From the NCBI GenBank assembly GCA_012520135.1, contig JAAYOX010000031.1:1-7179 (forward strand): a stretch of 7,179 nt of DNA, in the 5' to 3' direction. This DNA comes from Clostridia bacterium. Its GTDB lineage: Bacteria > Bacillota > DULZ01. Numbering within the stretch: the stretch's first letter is position 1; each line of letters begins with the position of its first letter. Below, in pieces: positions 1 through 5,803 of the stretch. Both the position numbers and the translations under genes were made by a program. The notes beneath the pieces were generated by a model, which saw only the letters and a program-made list of their open reading frames with translations, was not told the origin of the DNA and ran no database searches.

Positions 1-1
1 C

Positions 2-265
2 CCCGAATGCCTGGCTGATTTGGAAATCGGACGTATCGACGTAGGTATTGTTGACGTTACCGTAGCTTCTCATTTCTTGGCATTGCGTCCGGGAGTATTT
101 GAAATTGCAACACCTCTTAACGAAGAGTTCTTTGCTATTGCAACCCGTCAGGAAGATACATCATTACTCGATGAATTGAATCGCATTATCGCTGAAATGA
201 AGGCAGACGGAACACTGCATGAAATTTCCATGAAATGGTTTGGAGAAAACGTAGTTCCTGAATAA
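2..265 (+). CDS. Amino acid ABC transporter substrate-binding protein, C-terminal part (5' truncated by window)
   Basis: The open frame enters from the left edge, so the true start lies outside the window; 87 codons remain. The protein would be the extracytoplasmic receptor that captures a polar amino acid and hands it to the permease encoded 21 bases downstream. The visible part is the end of a family 3 (type 2 periplasmic binding fold) receptor. It has a short DVGIVD segment, where a strand crosses back to the first lobe. It ends with the family's usual helix and tail: FAIATRQ, then LLDELNRIIAEMKADGT and KWFGENV. The ligand cannot be deduced because most binding residues are missing. The order binding protein, permease, ATPase, all on one strand with short gaps, supports one operon. 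The family is clear; the substrate is unknown. Confidence 0.88.
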   Translation, partial: PECLADLEIGRIDVGIVDVTVASHFLALRPGVFEIATPLNEEFFAIATRQEDTSLLDELNRIIAEMKADGTLHEISMKWFGENVVPE

Positions 266-286
266 ATAATAGCTTGGTGAGTAGAA

Positions 287-940
287 ATGAATTCTGTTGA
301 ATTTATTTGGTCGGTCTTGCCGGTGCTCTTAAAGGGAATGGTGATGACCGTTCAATTAGCTGTCTTGGCAATCATTTTCGGTACTATGATCGGATTAGTG
401 ATTGCTTTAATGAAAATTGATCAGCGGCCATGGTTAAACAGAATTGGGGGATTATATACCTGGTTTTTCAGGGGAATCCCCCTTTTAGTTCAACTGATCT
501 TTTTGTATTATGGTTTGCCTGCAGTAGGAATTGTTCTTACACCCTATTCGGCTGCGGTACTAGGTCTCAGCCTGTGTGGGGGTGCCTATATTGCAGAAAT
601 CATCAGGGCAGGAATCCAGTCTATCGAAAAAGGGCAAATGGAAGCGGCCTTATCTTTGGGCATGACTTACGGGCAGGCTATGCGCCGGGTGATTGTGCCC
701 CAGACTTACCGGCGTTTATTGCCCCCTATGGGAAATGAGTTTATTACGCTGTTAAAAGATGTAGCACTGGTATCGGTGATTACCATGGTGGACTTATTGC
801 GTTCCGCCCAGTTGCTGAACCAGACTTATTTCCGACCTTTTGAGTTATATGCTACGGTGGCTATCCTGTATCTGATCCTGACCAGTATTTTCACCGTTGC
901 AGTGGGTTATTTGGAGAAAAAGTTGACCTTGCCTGAATGA
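287..940 (+). CDS. Polar amino acid ABC transporter permease (HisM/GlnP family)
   Basis: This 217-residue membrane protein is the translocation subunit of an amino acid importer; it probably forms a homodimer because only one permease gene is present. Hydrophobic segments lie at roughly residues 10-40, 55-75, 80-105, 145-170 and 188-210, giving about five membrane spans as is normal for the family. The motif FRGIPLLVQL (61-70) is typical of HisM/GlnP-type permeases. The EAA loop that docks on the ATPase is intact: E119-A120-A121, G125, and I136-V-P138. The ATG is preceded by a modest GGTGAG ribosome binding site (276-281). Length is usual for the family. The ATPase gene begins 20 bases after the stop, so the two should be co-translated in similar amounts. 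The amino acid carried cannot be told from this subunit. Confidence 0.95.
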   Translation: MNSVEFIWSVLPVLLKGMVMTVQLAVLAIIFGTMIGLVIALMKIDQRPWLNRIGGLYTWFFRGIPLLVQLIFLYYGLPAVGIVLTPYSAAVLGLSLCGGAYIAEIIRAGIQSIEKGQMEAALSLGMTYGQAMRRVIVPQTYRRLLPPMGNEFITLLKDVALVSVITMVDLLRSAQLLNQTYFRPFELYATVAILYLILTSIFTVAVGYLEKKLTLPE

Positions 941-960
941 TTTGAGCCGGAGGGAAAACA

Positions 961-1698
961 GTGATTAGTGTATCTCAAGTCTCAAAAAGTTTTGGACAGT
1001 TGAAAGTGCTAGATGACGTATCTTTAGATGTGCAGACCGGAGAGGTAGTAGTGATCATAGGCCCCAGTGGTTCCGGGAAAAGCACCCTGCTTCGCTGTCT
1101 TAATTGTTTGGAGCAGGTTGATAAAGGAGCGATCAGCATTAATGGTCAGACTATCAAGCCGGGCAGTAATCAGGTCAAATCCAGGGATATTTGTCAATTA
1201 CGGCAGGGCATTGGAATGGTTTTCCAAAGATTCAACTTATTCCCCCATATGACCGCTTTGGAAAATGTGATTGAAGGACCTATTACCGTGAAAAAAATCC
1301 CCAAGCAAGAGGCTGTCGATAAAGGTATGCAGCTATTGGAAAAAGTAGGGGTTGCCGATAAGGCCGACTCCTATCCCGGACAGTTGTCTGGAGGACAGCA
1401 GCAAAGAGTGGCAATAGCCAGGTCTTTGGCGATGGAGCCCAAAATTATGTTGTTTGACGAGCCTACTTCTGCTTTGGACCCGGAGTTAGTGGGGGAAGTG
1501 CTGGCTGTCATGAAGAATTTGGCCAAGGAAGGGATGACCATGGTGGTGGTCACTCACGAAATGGGTTTTGCCAAAGAAGTTGCCGACAGGGTTTTATTTA
1601 TGGATGAGGGCCGCATTCTGGAAGACAGCAAACCCGGTAAGATTTTTTCCAACCCCAGTCAACCCCGTACTCGGGAATTTTTAAAAAAACTGCTATAA
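961..1698 (+). CDS. Polar amino acid ABC transporter ATP-binding protein (GlnQ/ArtP-like)
   Basis: This 245-residue cytoplasmic ATPase powers the importer encoded just upstream. All nucleotide-binding motifs are present and in order: Walker A GPSGSGKST (34-42), Q-loop Q89 in MVFQRFNLFPH, ABC signature LSGGQ (142-146), Walker B ending LFDE (164-167), D-loop SALD (170-173) and switch histidine H199 in VVVTHEMGFA. The phrases MVFQRFNLFPHMT and THEMGFAKEVADRV are hallmarks of the polar amino acid (GlnQ/HisP/ArtP) group. Initiation is at GTG, supported by a strong GGAGGG (949-954) six bases before it. Size is standard and nothing is missing. The symbol glnQ is commonly given to such genes, but glutamine specificity is not demonstrable here. 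Confidence 0.96.
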   Translation: MISVSQVSKSFGQLKVLDDVSLDVQTGEVVVIIGPSGSGKSTLLRCLNCLEQVDKGAISINGQTIKPGSNQVKSRDICQLRQGIGMVFQRFNLFPHMTALENVIEGPITVKKIPKQEAVDKGMQLLEKVGVADKADSYPGQLSGGQQQRVAIARSLAMEPKIMLFDEPTSALDPELVGEVLAVMKNLAKEGMTMVVVTHEMGFAKEVADRVLFMDEGRILEDSKPGKIFSNPSQPRTREFLKKLL

Positions 1699-1699
1699 T
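1691..1699 (+). promoter_or_regulatory. Possible extended -10 promoter at the end of the ATPase gene
   Basis: The bases TGCTATAAT form a perfect extended -10 element (TG-N-TATAAT) that overlaps the stop codon of the ATPase gene. No convincing -35 box lies 16-18 bases upstream. If active, it would give the downstream pyruvate-kinase-domain gene its own transcript with a leader of about 35 bases. Because TATAAT is common in AT-rich sequence, this is only a candidate. Confidence 0.3.
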
Positions 1700-1742
1700 A
1701 TAGCTATGGATTTCATACAGTAAGGTTTGACGGAGGTGCGAT

Positions 1743-2288
1743 ATGTACTGGGAGGAAAAAGGTGCAGCTAATTCGGAACGGACCGTTGAGGTGGCTCTGG
1801 CCAGAGCGAAGGAATTAGGCATTGAATATGTGGTGGTGGCCTCCAACACCGGCAATACTGCCCGGCTCTGCCTGGAACAGGGATTTAAAGTGGTCTGTGT
1901 AACTCATCATTCAGGTTTCAAGAATCCCGGTGAAAATGAGATGCCTGAGGAAGTACGGCGGGAATTGGAAAGCAAAGGAGTAAAATGCCTGACCACTACT
2001 CATTTGATGGCCGGACTGGATCGGGCAGTTCGGATGAAATTCGGAGGACTATATCCTTCGGAAATCATTGCTGCCACTTTACGGATGCTGGGGCAAGGTA
2101 CCAAAGTGGCGGTAGAAGTGGCGGGCATGGCTCTGGATGCCGGCTTGATACCTTACGGACAGGAAATTGTGGCTATTGGAGGAACCGGCAGGGGCGCTGA
2201 TACCGCTTTAGTTATTCAACCTGCTCACTCACACCAGTTTTTTGACACCAAAATTAAAGAGATTATCTGCAAACCCCGTGAATTCTAA
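1743..2288 (+). CDS. Stand-alone pyruvate kinase C-terminal-domain-like protein (COG1751-like)
   Basis: This 181-residue soluble protein resembles the family of isolated domains related to the C-terminal alpha/beta domain of pyruvate kinase, without the catalytic barrel. Visible landmarks are an N-terminal helix with SERTVEVALARAKELG, a strand and glycine loop VVVASNTGNTAR (31-41) at the place where the pyruvate kinase domain has its nucleotide/effector pocket, VTHHSGF (53-59), the TTTHLMAGLDRA segment (75-86), and a second glycine-rich loop IGGTGRGADTA (135-145). No pyruvate kinase active-site segment is present, so it is not expected to make pyruvate; its role is unknown. The ATG follows a strong GGAGGTG (1732-1738). 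It starts 44 bases after the ATPase stop on the same strand with no terminator visible between them, so it is probably the last gene of the importer operon. The family call is from remembered motifs; function is not inferred. Confidence 0.8.
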   Translation: MYWEEKGAANSERTVEVALARAKELGIEYVVVASNTGNTARLCLEQGFKVVCVTHHSGFKNPGENEMPEEVRRELESKGVKCLTTTHLMAGLDRAVRMKFGGLYPSEIIAATLRMLGQGTKVAVEVAGMALDAGLIPYGQEIVAIGGTGRGADTALVIQPAHSHQFFDTKIKEIICKPREF

Positions 2289-2301
2289 TTTATAATGACC
2301 G

Positions 2302-2319
2302 CCCACTGCTTATGGTGGG
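2302..2319. repeat. Short GC-rich hairpin after the pyruvate-kinase-domain gene
   Basis: CCCAC (2302-2306) pairs with GTGGG (2315-2319), with one further possible T-G wobble pair and a six-base loop. It lies 14 bases beyond the stop codon. There is no run of T after it, so it is a poor terminator alone; it could protect the 3' end of the transcript. Confidence 0.3.
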
Positions 2320-2343
2320 AAGTTCAGACTGCAGACAAAGGCA

Positions 2344-2394
2344 AAATCGATGTTAATCGTGGGCTCCTCTGAAACCGGCGATTAACATCGATTT
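2344..2394. repeat. Perfect 16-bp inverted repeat in convergent intergenic region
   Basis: The arm at 2344-2359 (AAATCGATGTTAATCG) is the exact reverse complement of the arm at 2379-2394, separated by a 19-base spacer. In RNA this is a strong hairpin. It is not followed by a T-run, so it does not look like a standard terminator. It sits between the stop of the pyruvate-kinase-domain gene and a clear terminator 30 bases further on. Its AT-rich perfect arms also contain the palindrome ATCGAT. Role unknown: 3' stabiliser, protein site, or relic of a small element. Confidence 0.75.
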
Positions 2395-2424
2395 GATTTA
2401 AATAGTTCCTCAACAACAAATAAG

Positions 2425-2455
2425 ACTGTCCACCGATTATGCTGGACAGTTTTTT
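2425..2455 (+). terminator. Intrinsic terminator, possibly bidirectional
   Basis: ACTGTCCA (2425-2432) pairs perfectly with TGGACAGT (2443-2450) around a 10-base loop, and six T (2450-2455) follow. The AA just upstream can extend the stem into the T-run. It ends the plus-strand transcript from the importer and pyruvate-kinase-domain genes. Read on the minus strand, the same hairpin is followed by the T-rich CTTATTTGTTGTTG, so it may also stop the cotJ transcript, whose last stop codon is about 30 bases away. Confidence 0.88.
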
Positions 2456-2487
2456 GATGAACTGGCTGGAAATAGCTCCCTCATCAT

Positions 2488-3060
2488 TTAAAACACATGG
2501 CGGTGAGCATAATGCTCCTGCACCAGGTTAAGGGCTTCCCCGAAGCGCTGGAAGTGAACCACTTCCCTTTCCCTCAAAAAGCGTAAGGTATCGATCAGGT
2601 CCGGGTCATCAGTCATTTGGATTAAATGTTCATAAGTGGTCCGGGCCTTTTGCTCGGCAGCCATATCTTCATGGAGGTCGGTAACCGGATCGCCCATGGA
2701 CTGGATATATGCAGCGGTCCAGGGGACTCCGTTGGCATCGGTATAATATAGTGCTCTGTCATGGTGGATGTAGTAACCGGCCGCTCCCGCCTCTTTAATC
2801 TCTTCTAATGATACATCTTTCATCAATTTATAAATGAGTGTGGCAATTATTTCCAGATGTGCCAACTCCTCGGTCCCAATGTCTGTCAATAACGCCTTAG
2901 TTTTGCCGGTGGGCATGGTATAACGCTGGGTCAAATAACGCAAAGCTGCCGACAATTCTCCATCGGGACCGCCATACTGGGCCAGAAGCAGTTTTGCCAT
3001 CTTAGCATCGGGTCTACTAACTTTAGCCGGGTACTCTAATTTTTTTTCATAAATCCACAT
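2488..3060 (-). CDS. cotJC: Spore coat protein CotJC, manganese catalase family
   Basis: This 190-residue protein matches CotJC, a spore-coat-associated member of the non-haem manganese catalase family that assembles in the mother cell around the forming spore. The start MWIYEKKLEYP and the segments QYGGPDGELSAALRYL, LLTDIGTEELAHLEIIA and LRFLREREVVHFQRF are nearly diagnostic. The expected di-manganese ligands are all visible by spacing: E35, E65, H68, E136 and H169. The chain is therefore probably catalytically competent rather than only structural, though activity is inferred. The length is almost the same as the Bacillus protein. The ATG has a strong AGGAGG site (complement of 3069-3073 and flank) eight bases away, touching the cotJB stop. 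It is the last gene of the cotJA-JB-JC operon. Confidence 0.96.
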   Translation of the reverse strand: MWIYEKKLEYPAKVSRPDAKMAKLLLAQYGGPDGELSAALRYLTQRYTMPTGKTKALLTDIGTEELAHLEIIATLIYKLMKDVSLEEIKEAGAAGYYIHHDRALYYTDANGVPWTAAYIQSMGDPVTDLHEDMAAEQKARTTYEHLIQMTDDPDLIDTLRFLREREVVHFQRFGEALNLVQEHYAHRHVF

Positions 3061-3076
3061 TTGCTATGCCTCCTTT

Positions 3077-3328
3077 TTAAAGTTGCCAGGGCCACGGTTC
3101 GTCAGTCCAGGACCAACGATTCTCGACGGTAGATTGACCGAAAGGCATCAAAGGACCATACAACTTTTCATATTCATCCATGAGACTTCGCAGGTGCTCA
3201 GCAATCCGGTTATAATCGGCCAGGGGCTGTTTTTGCTCCGGATGAATGTCCATAAACAAAGTCAGTTCTACTGCTGCAAACTGTAATTCCTGGATTTGCC
3301 GCAGTAGCTCCATTCTTCTTCTGTCCAC
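3077..3328 (-). CDS. cotJB: Spore coat protein CotJB
   Basis: This small acidic protein, 83 residues from the start chosen here, belongs to the CotJB family of spore coat components needed with CotJA for normal deposition of the CotJ proteins. Family features are the helix MELLRQIQELQFAAVELTLF, the DIHPEQ turn, the segment YEKLYGPLMPFG and the tryptophan-rich end WSWTDEPWPWQL. I place the start at GTG 3328 rather than at an ATG at 3361. A strong AGAGGAGG (complement of 3336-3343) sits seven bases before this GTG, whereas the ATG lies inside cotJA and has no comparable site. An ATG one base upstream of the GTG is out of frame. The ribosome binding site overlaps the cotJA stop, suggesting translational coupling. 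Confidence 0.93.
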   Translation of the reverse strand: MDRRRMELLRQIQELQFAAVELTLFMDIHPEQKQPLADYNRIAEHLRSLMDEYEKLYGPLMPFGQSTVENRWSWTDEPWPWQL

Positions 3329-3341
3329 ATTTATTCCTCCT

Positions 3342-3527
3342 CTAACGGTAATGGGGTACATAGGGACGATATAGCTCAGGGAACAGAGTGCCTTTCATTA
3401 AAGCTTCTCTGGGGGAAAAGATACGACCGTAGCGCTGCCAAGGTACATAGGCCATCGCCAATCTTAATTTGGGGGGACGCCCAATGCCGGACCCGGGTTC
3501 ATAACCGGTGGTTCGATTAGCTTCCAT
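3342..3527 (-). CDS. cotJA: Spore coat associated protein CotJA
   Basis: This 61-residue protein is the first gene product of the cotJ spore-coat operon. The conserved core LAMAYVPWQRYGRIFSP followed by EALMKGTLFPELYRPY is the CotJA family signature. The N-terminal 20 residues are proline- and glycine-rich and probably flexible. The ATG is supported by TAGGAGGT (complement of about 3535-3542) seven bases upstream. cotJB begins 13 bases after its stop. In Bacillus subtilis the cotJ operon is transcribed by the mother-cell sigma factor SigE; a matching candidate promoter is described separately. Confidence 0.93.
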   Translation of the reverse strand: MEANRTTGYEPGSGIGRPPKLRLAMAYVPWQRYGRIFSPREALMKGTLFPELYRPYVPHYR

Positions 3528-3559
3528 AGATAATACCTCCTATAAAAAGGGTTTTGTTA

Positions 3560-3586
3560 TATTTTATGGAAATCGATACCATGGGT
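3560..3586 (-). promoter_or_regulatory. Candidate mother-cell sigma (SigK/SigE-type) promoter of cotJABC
   Basis: Read on the minus strand, AC (complement of 3585-3586) is followed after 16 bases by CATAAAATA (complement of 3560-3568). This fits the SigK pattern AC-N16/17-CATANNNTA exactly, and the -10 is also close to the SigE box CATACAAT. The SigE -35 motif is not evident. Transcription would start about 25 bases before the cotJA ATG, a sensible leader length. The match is short and unproven. Confidence 0.4.
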
Positions 3587-3600
3587 GCATAAAAATGGAC

Positions 3601-3623
3601 AAAAAAGAACTCCCCGTAGGGAG
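3601..3623 (-). terminator. Intrinsic terminator with UACG tetraloop
   Basis: On the minus strand CTCCC-TACG-GGGAG forms a perfect five-pair stem closed by a C-G pair on UACG, a member of the very stable UNCG tetraloop class. It is followed by TTCTTTTTT. It lies 10 bases after the stop of the gene at 3634-4344 and separates that transcript from the cotJ promoter immediately downstream. Confidence 0.88.
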
Positions 3624-3633
3624 CGGAGGTTTA

Positions 3634-4344
3634 TTATAAAGTACTATCTGCTAATGCCAATTGGATGGTGCGAATGGAACTGTTCAGAAATTGGCGGTAA
3701 TCCGGTTCAATTAGTTCCATAGCTTTAGTGATGATAGTCTCGCATTGGGCCGGTTCAACGGCTAAAGAATAAATACGGTTGAGCTTGGTGGCATAGTCTT
3801 GAGCCAGGTCTTTTTTTTGGCCTCTGATAGTCAAAAAACGATCCAATACCAATGGAGCGGCGTCAGGCTGGGTAGCTTCCAATTCAATGGCCAGCCTGGC
3901 AATCTGGGCCATTAAATTGTCATCTTGTTGGCCCTGCTCTAAATACCGCCAGAATTGAGAATGTTGATTATTCAATGCTATTTCTATTGCCATTTCAACA
4001 AAATTATGCCCTCGCCATAAAGCATGCTCCTGTTTTACTCCAAGCTTCATGATGTCTTGTTTGATATGAACTGCTTTTTGGTAGGCGTACCCTTTACCTT
4101 CTGCATAGGATACGTCACTGAAGAAGTCAAGCCCCGGCAAGTCAATACCATGTAAGGCGGCACCAATCCGTAAAGAGGGGGAATGCAAGTGTTCCTGGAA
4201 AGGCTCCCCGGTACTGTGGTGGGCCTTCCTCCAGAGGATGCCTGTGCCTACTAAAACGTCCGGTAAGACGCTTCCCAGAGCCAGAGAAGCATCCATCTCA
4301 TCTAGAATCTGAGAGGAAACGTAAATATGACTTAGAGGATACAT
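3634..4344 (-). CDS. Putative zinc-dependent phospholipase C-like protein
   Basis: This 236-residue soluble protein has no signal peptide or membrane span and is not one I can name firmly. Its N-terminal half carries many potential metal ligands: H6 in MYPLSHIYVS, D29 in LALGSVLPDVL, H42-H43, H52 and H54, H65 in AALHGIDLPG, D73, H93, H107 and H113 in GHNFVEMAIE. The arrangement 'histidine near the start, LGSxLPD, later histidines, H-NFxE' is like small bacterial proteins annotated as zinc-dependent phospholipase C family (PF00882-like). The C-terminal half is helical and poor in such residues. A phosphodiesterase or phosphohydrolase role is inference. The ATG has an AAAGGA site 10 bases upstream and a sigma-A-type promoter. 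It is divergent from the efflux gene and upstream of, but separately terminated from, the cotJ operon. Confidence 0.55.
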   Translation of the reverse strand: MYPLSHIYVSSQILDEMDASLALGSVLPDVLVGTGILWRKAHHSTGEPFQEHLHSPSLRIGAALHGIDLPGLDFFSDVSYAEGKGYAYQKAVHIKQDIMKLGVKQEHALWRGHNFVEMAIEIALNNQHSQFWRYLEQGQQDDNLMAQIARLAIELEATQPDAAPLVLDRFLTIRGQKKDLAQDYATKLNRIYSLAVEPAQCETIITKAMELIEPDYRQFLNSSIRTIQLALADSTL

Positions 4345-4375
4345 ACAGTTCAGTCCTTTGGTATTCGTTGGGATT

Positions 4376-4404
4376 ATCTTAAGTGTTTAATCAGCCCCTG
4401 TCAA
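4376..4404 (-). promoter_or_regulatory. Sigma-A-type promoter of the phospholipase-C-like gene
   Basis: On the minus strand an exact TTGACA (complement of 4399-4404) is followed after 17 bases by TAAGAT (complement of 4376-4381), four of six matches to TATAAT. The expected start site is about 25 bases before the ATG at 4344. Spacing and position are right for a vegetative promoter. Confidence 0.7.
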
Positions 4405-4409
4405 TACTA

Positions 4410-4428
4410 TAAATCTTGACAAGATTTA
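4410..4428. promoter_or_regulatory. 19-bp perfect palindrome, likely operator, in the divergent promoter region
   Basis: TAAATCTTG-A-CAAGATTTA is perfectly symmetrical around A4419. It covers the whole -35 box of the plus-strand promoter (4416-4421) and begins six bases behind the -35 box of the minus-strand promoter. A dimeric regulator bound here would block the efflux gene and might act on both directions. No regulator gene is in the window, so the binding protein is unknown. Confidence 0.6.
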
Positions 4429-4444
4429 AGCCCAGAGCTAAGAT
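4416..4444 (+). promoter_or_regulatory. Sigma-A-type promoter of the MFS transporter gene
   Basis: An exact TTGACA (4416-4421) is followed after 17 bases by TAAGAT (4439-4444). Transcription would begin near 4451, about 25 bases before the ATG at 4477. The two boxes and the spacing are the same as those of the divergent promoter on the other strand. Confidence 0.7.
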
Positions 4445-4476
4445 TGCTGTAGTGCGGGAAGAAGGAGATGAAGAAC

Positions 4477-5688
4477 ATGGGGTCCAATCTGGAGATAATC
4501 CGAACTAATGCAGTAGTAAGACCTGACTACCGCATCTTGATTCTATTAAGCTTGGGTCACCTGGCAGCTGACCTCAATCAAGGTGCTTTGCCAATTCTTT
4601 TGCCCAGGCTTTTTACCGAATATGGCTTGTCTTATACGTTGGCCGGTACCATTATGATGGTCTTTAATTTTAGTTCATCCATCATTCAGCCTCTTTTCGG
4701 TTGGTATAGTGATAGAAAAAGTGCCCTTTGGTTGCTGCCGGTAGGAGTCTTTTTTGCAGCAGCCGGCATGGCCTTTATTGGAATAGCTTCGAATCTGGGA
4801 CTTTTGTTAGTTTTGGTATTGCTAAGCGGAATGGGTGTGGCTGCTTACCATCCTGAAGCTTCCAAGGCTGCCCATTATGCCAGCGGTACGGCTAAAGCCT
4901 CGGCTATGTCCATTTTTTCTGTAGGTGGAAACCTGGGCTTTGGTTTGGGTGCTGTTGTGATGGCGACCTTTTTGGCTGTAGGCGGTGTAAGAGGGTCTAT
5001 TTATTTGTTAATTCCGGGCTTATTAATGGCAGGACTTCTGTGGTATTCTTTGCCCCGGATTCCTACGGGAACCAGGGGTAGAGAAAAAGATAATGTGGTA
5101 AATGAACCTAGAGGGGAAATAAAGTGGCTTCCTTTAACTGTTTTATGTAGTATTGTTGTACTTCGCTCTTTTGTCCAGACGGGGCTGACCACATTTATAC
5201 CCCTGTATTTCGTTACTCATTTAGGCGCTGACGAAGCCTATGGCAGTACCTTAATCTCCATCTTTTTGCTGTCGGGAGCTGTAGGGACAGTGATCGGAGG
5301 TCCTCTGGCTGATCGTTACGGTAAGACAAAAATGTTGGCATTTTCCATGGGAAGTATGCCTCCTTTGCTCTTGTTGTTTTTATTTTCACCTCCGTGGTTA
5401 AGTATGGCAGCAATAGCTTTGGCAGGTGCTGTTTTAATTTCTACTTTTTCTACAACGATTGTGTTGGGTCAATCTTTAATGCCCAATTCCGTTGGTGTAG
5501 CTTCAGGATTGATGTTAGGGTTTGCCATCGGTACCGGTGGTATCGGGGCTGTACTGTTAGGAGTGGTCGCTGATTATATTGGCATAGAGATAACAATGTT
5601 GACTATTGCTTTTCTCCCCCTGATTGGGTTGTTGTTAACGGCTATTTTTAGCTGGACTCAGAGGAAATATTTAGGTGAAGTAATTTAA
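4477..5688 (+). CDS. MFS transporter, fosmidomycin resistance (Fsr)-like
   Basis: This 403-residue integral membrane protein is a major facilitator superfamily permease with about 12 spans, six on each side of a polar central loop (about residues 193-216). Proton-coupled efflux of a small toxic compound is the likely role. Motif A-like loops appear in both halves: GWYSDRK (75-81) and GGPLADRYGK (274-283). The segments GHLAADLNQGALPILLP, FNFSSSIIQPLFG, AAYHPEASK and FSVGGNLGFGLG are characteristic of the Fsr group. The actual substrate is unknown; some relatives are annotated only as MFS. I choose ATG 4477 because an AAGGAG site (4462-4467) lies nine bases before it, whereas an in-frame ATG at 4468 directly abuts that site. 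The gene is monocistronic, between its own promoter and terminator. Confidence 0.88.
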   Translation: MGSNLEIIRTNAVVRPDYRILILLSLGHLAADLNQGALPILLPRLFTEYGLSYTLAGTIMMVFNFSSSIIQPLFGWYSDRKSALWLLPVGVFFAAAGMAFIGIASNLGLLLVLVLLSGMGVAAYHPEASKAAHYASGTAKASAMSIFSVGGNLGFGLGAVVMATFLAVGGVRGSIYLLIPGLLMAGLLWYSLPRIPTGTRGREKDNVVNEPRGEIKWLPLTVLCSIVVLRSFVQTGLTTFIPLYFVTHLGADEAYGSTLISIFLLSGAVGTVIGGPLADRYGKTKMLAFSMGSMPPLLLLFLFSPPWLSMAAIALAGAVLISTFSTTIVLGQSLMPNSVGVASGLMLGFAIGTGGIGAVLLGVVADYIGIEITMLTIAFLPLIGLLLTAIFSWTQRKYLGEVI

Positions 5689-5714
5689 AAAAGGGCCGCC
5701 TAAGGTCCTTTTTT
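5687..5714 (+). terminator. Intrinsic terminator of the MFS gene
   Basis: An 11-pair stem joins 5687-5697 (AAAAAAGGGCC) to 5704-5714 (GGTCCTTTTTT), with one G-T wobble and a six-base loop. The six T form the release tract. The A-rich left side starts within the TAA stop codon. Confidence 0.9.
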
Positions 5715-5757
5715 GTTTCTTCTGGATCGGCAGGTACAATTTACCGGTTCCAATCGC

Positions 5758-5788
5758 TTGTGAAGGCCAGTATAATATGATGTATAAT
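5758..5788 (+). promoter_or_regulatory. Candidate promoter with two TATAAT boxes before the CAP gene
   Basis: Two perfect -10 hexamers, TATAAT at 5771-5776 and 5783-5788, lie 12 bases apart. TTGTGA (5758-5763) is a partial -35 but is 19 bases from the second box, and the first box has only a weak -35. Transcription from here would give a leader of roughly 150 bases before the CAP gene ATG. Real promoter activity is likely but which box is used is unclear. Confidence 0.4.
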
Positions 5789-5803
5789 CTCTACTTCCCA
5801 TTT

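Noticed and set aside
1598..1855. 85-codon open frame on the minus strand across the end of the ATPase gene and the start of the next gene
   Set aside because: It overlaps two well-supported plus-strand genes, has no ribosome binding site of note and its product resembles no family I recognise.
3329..3361. N-terminal extension of CotJB starting at ATG 3361
   Set aside because: The start lies inside cotJA without a ribosome binding site, and the added residues (MYPITVRGGIN) are simply a translation of the cotJB ribosome binding site region. The GTG at 3328 has ideal spacing to AGAGGAGG.
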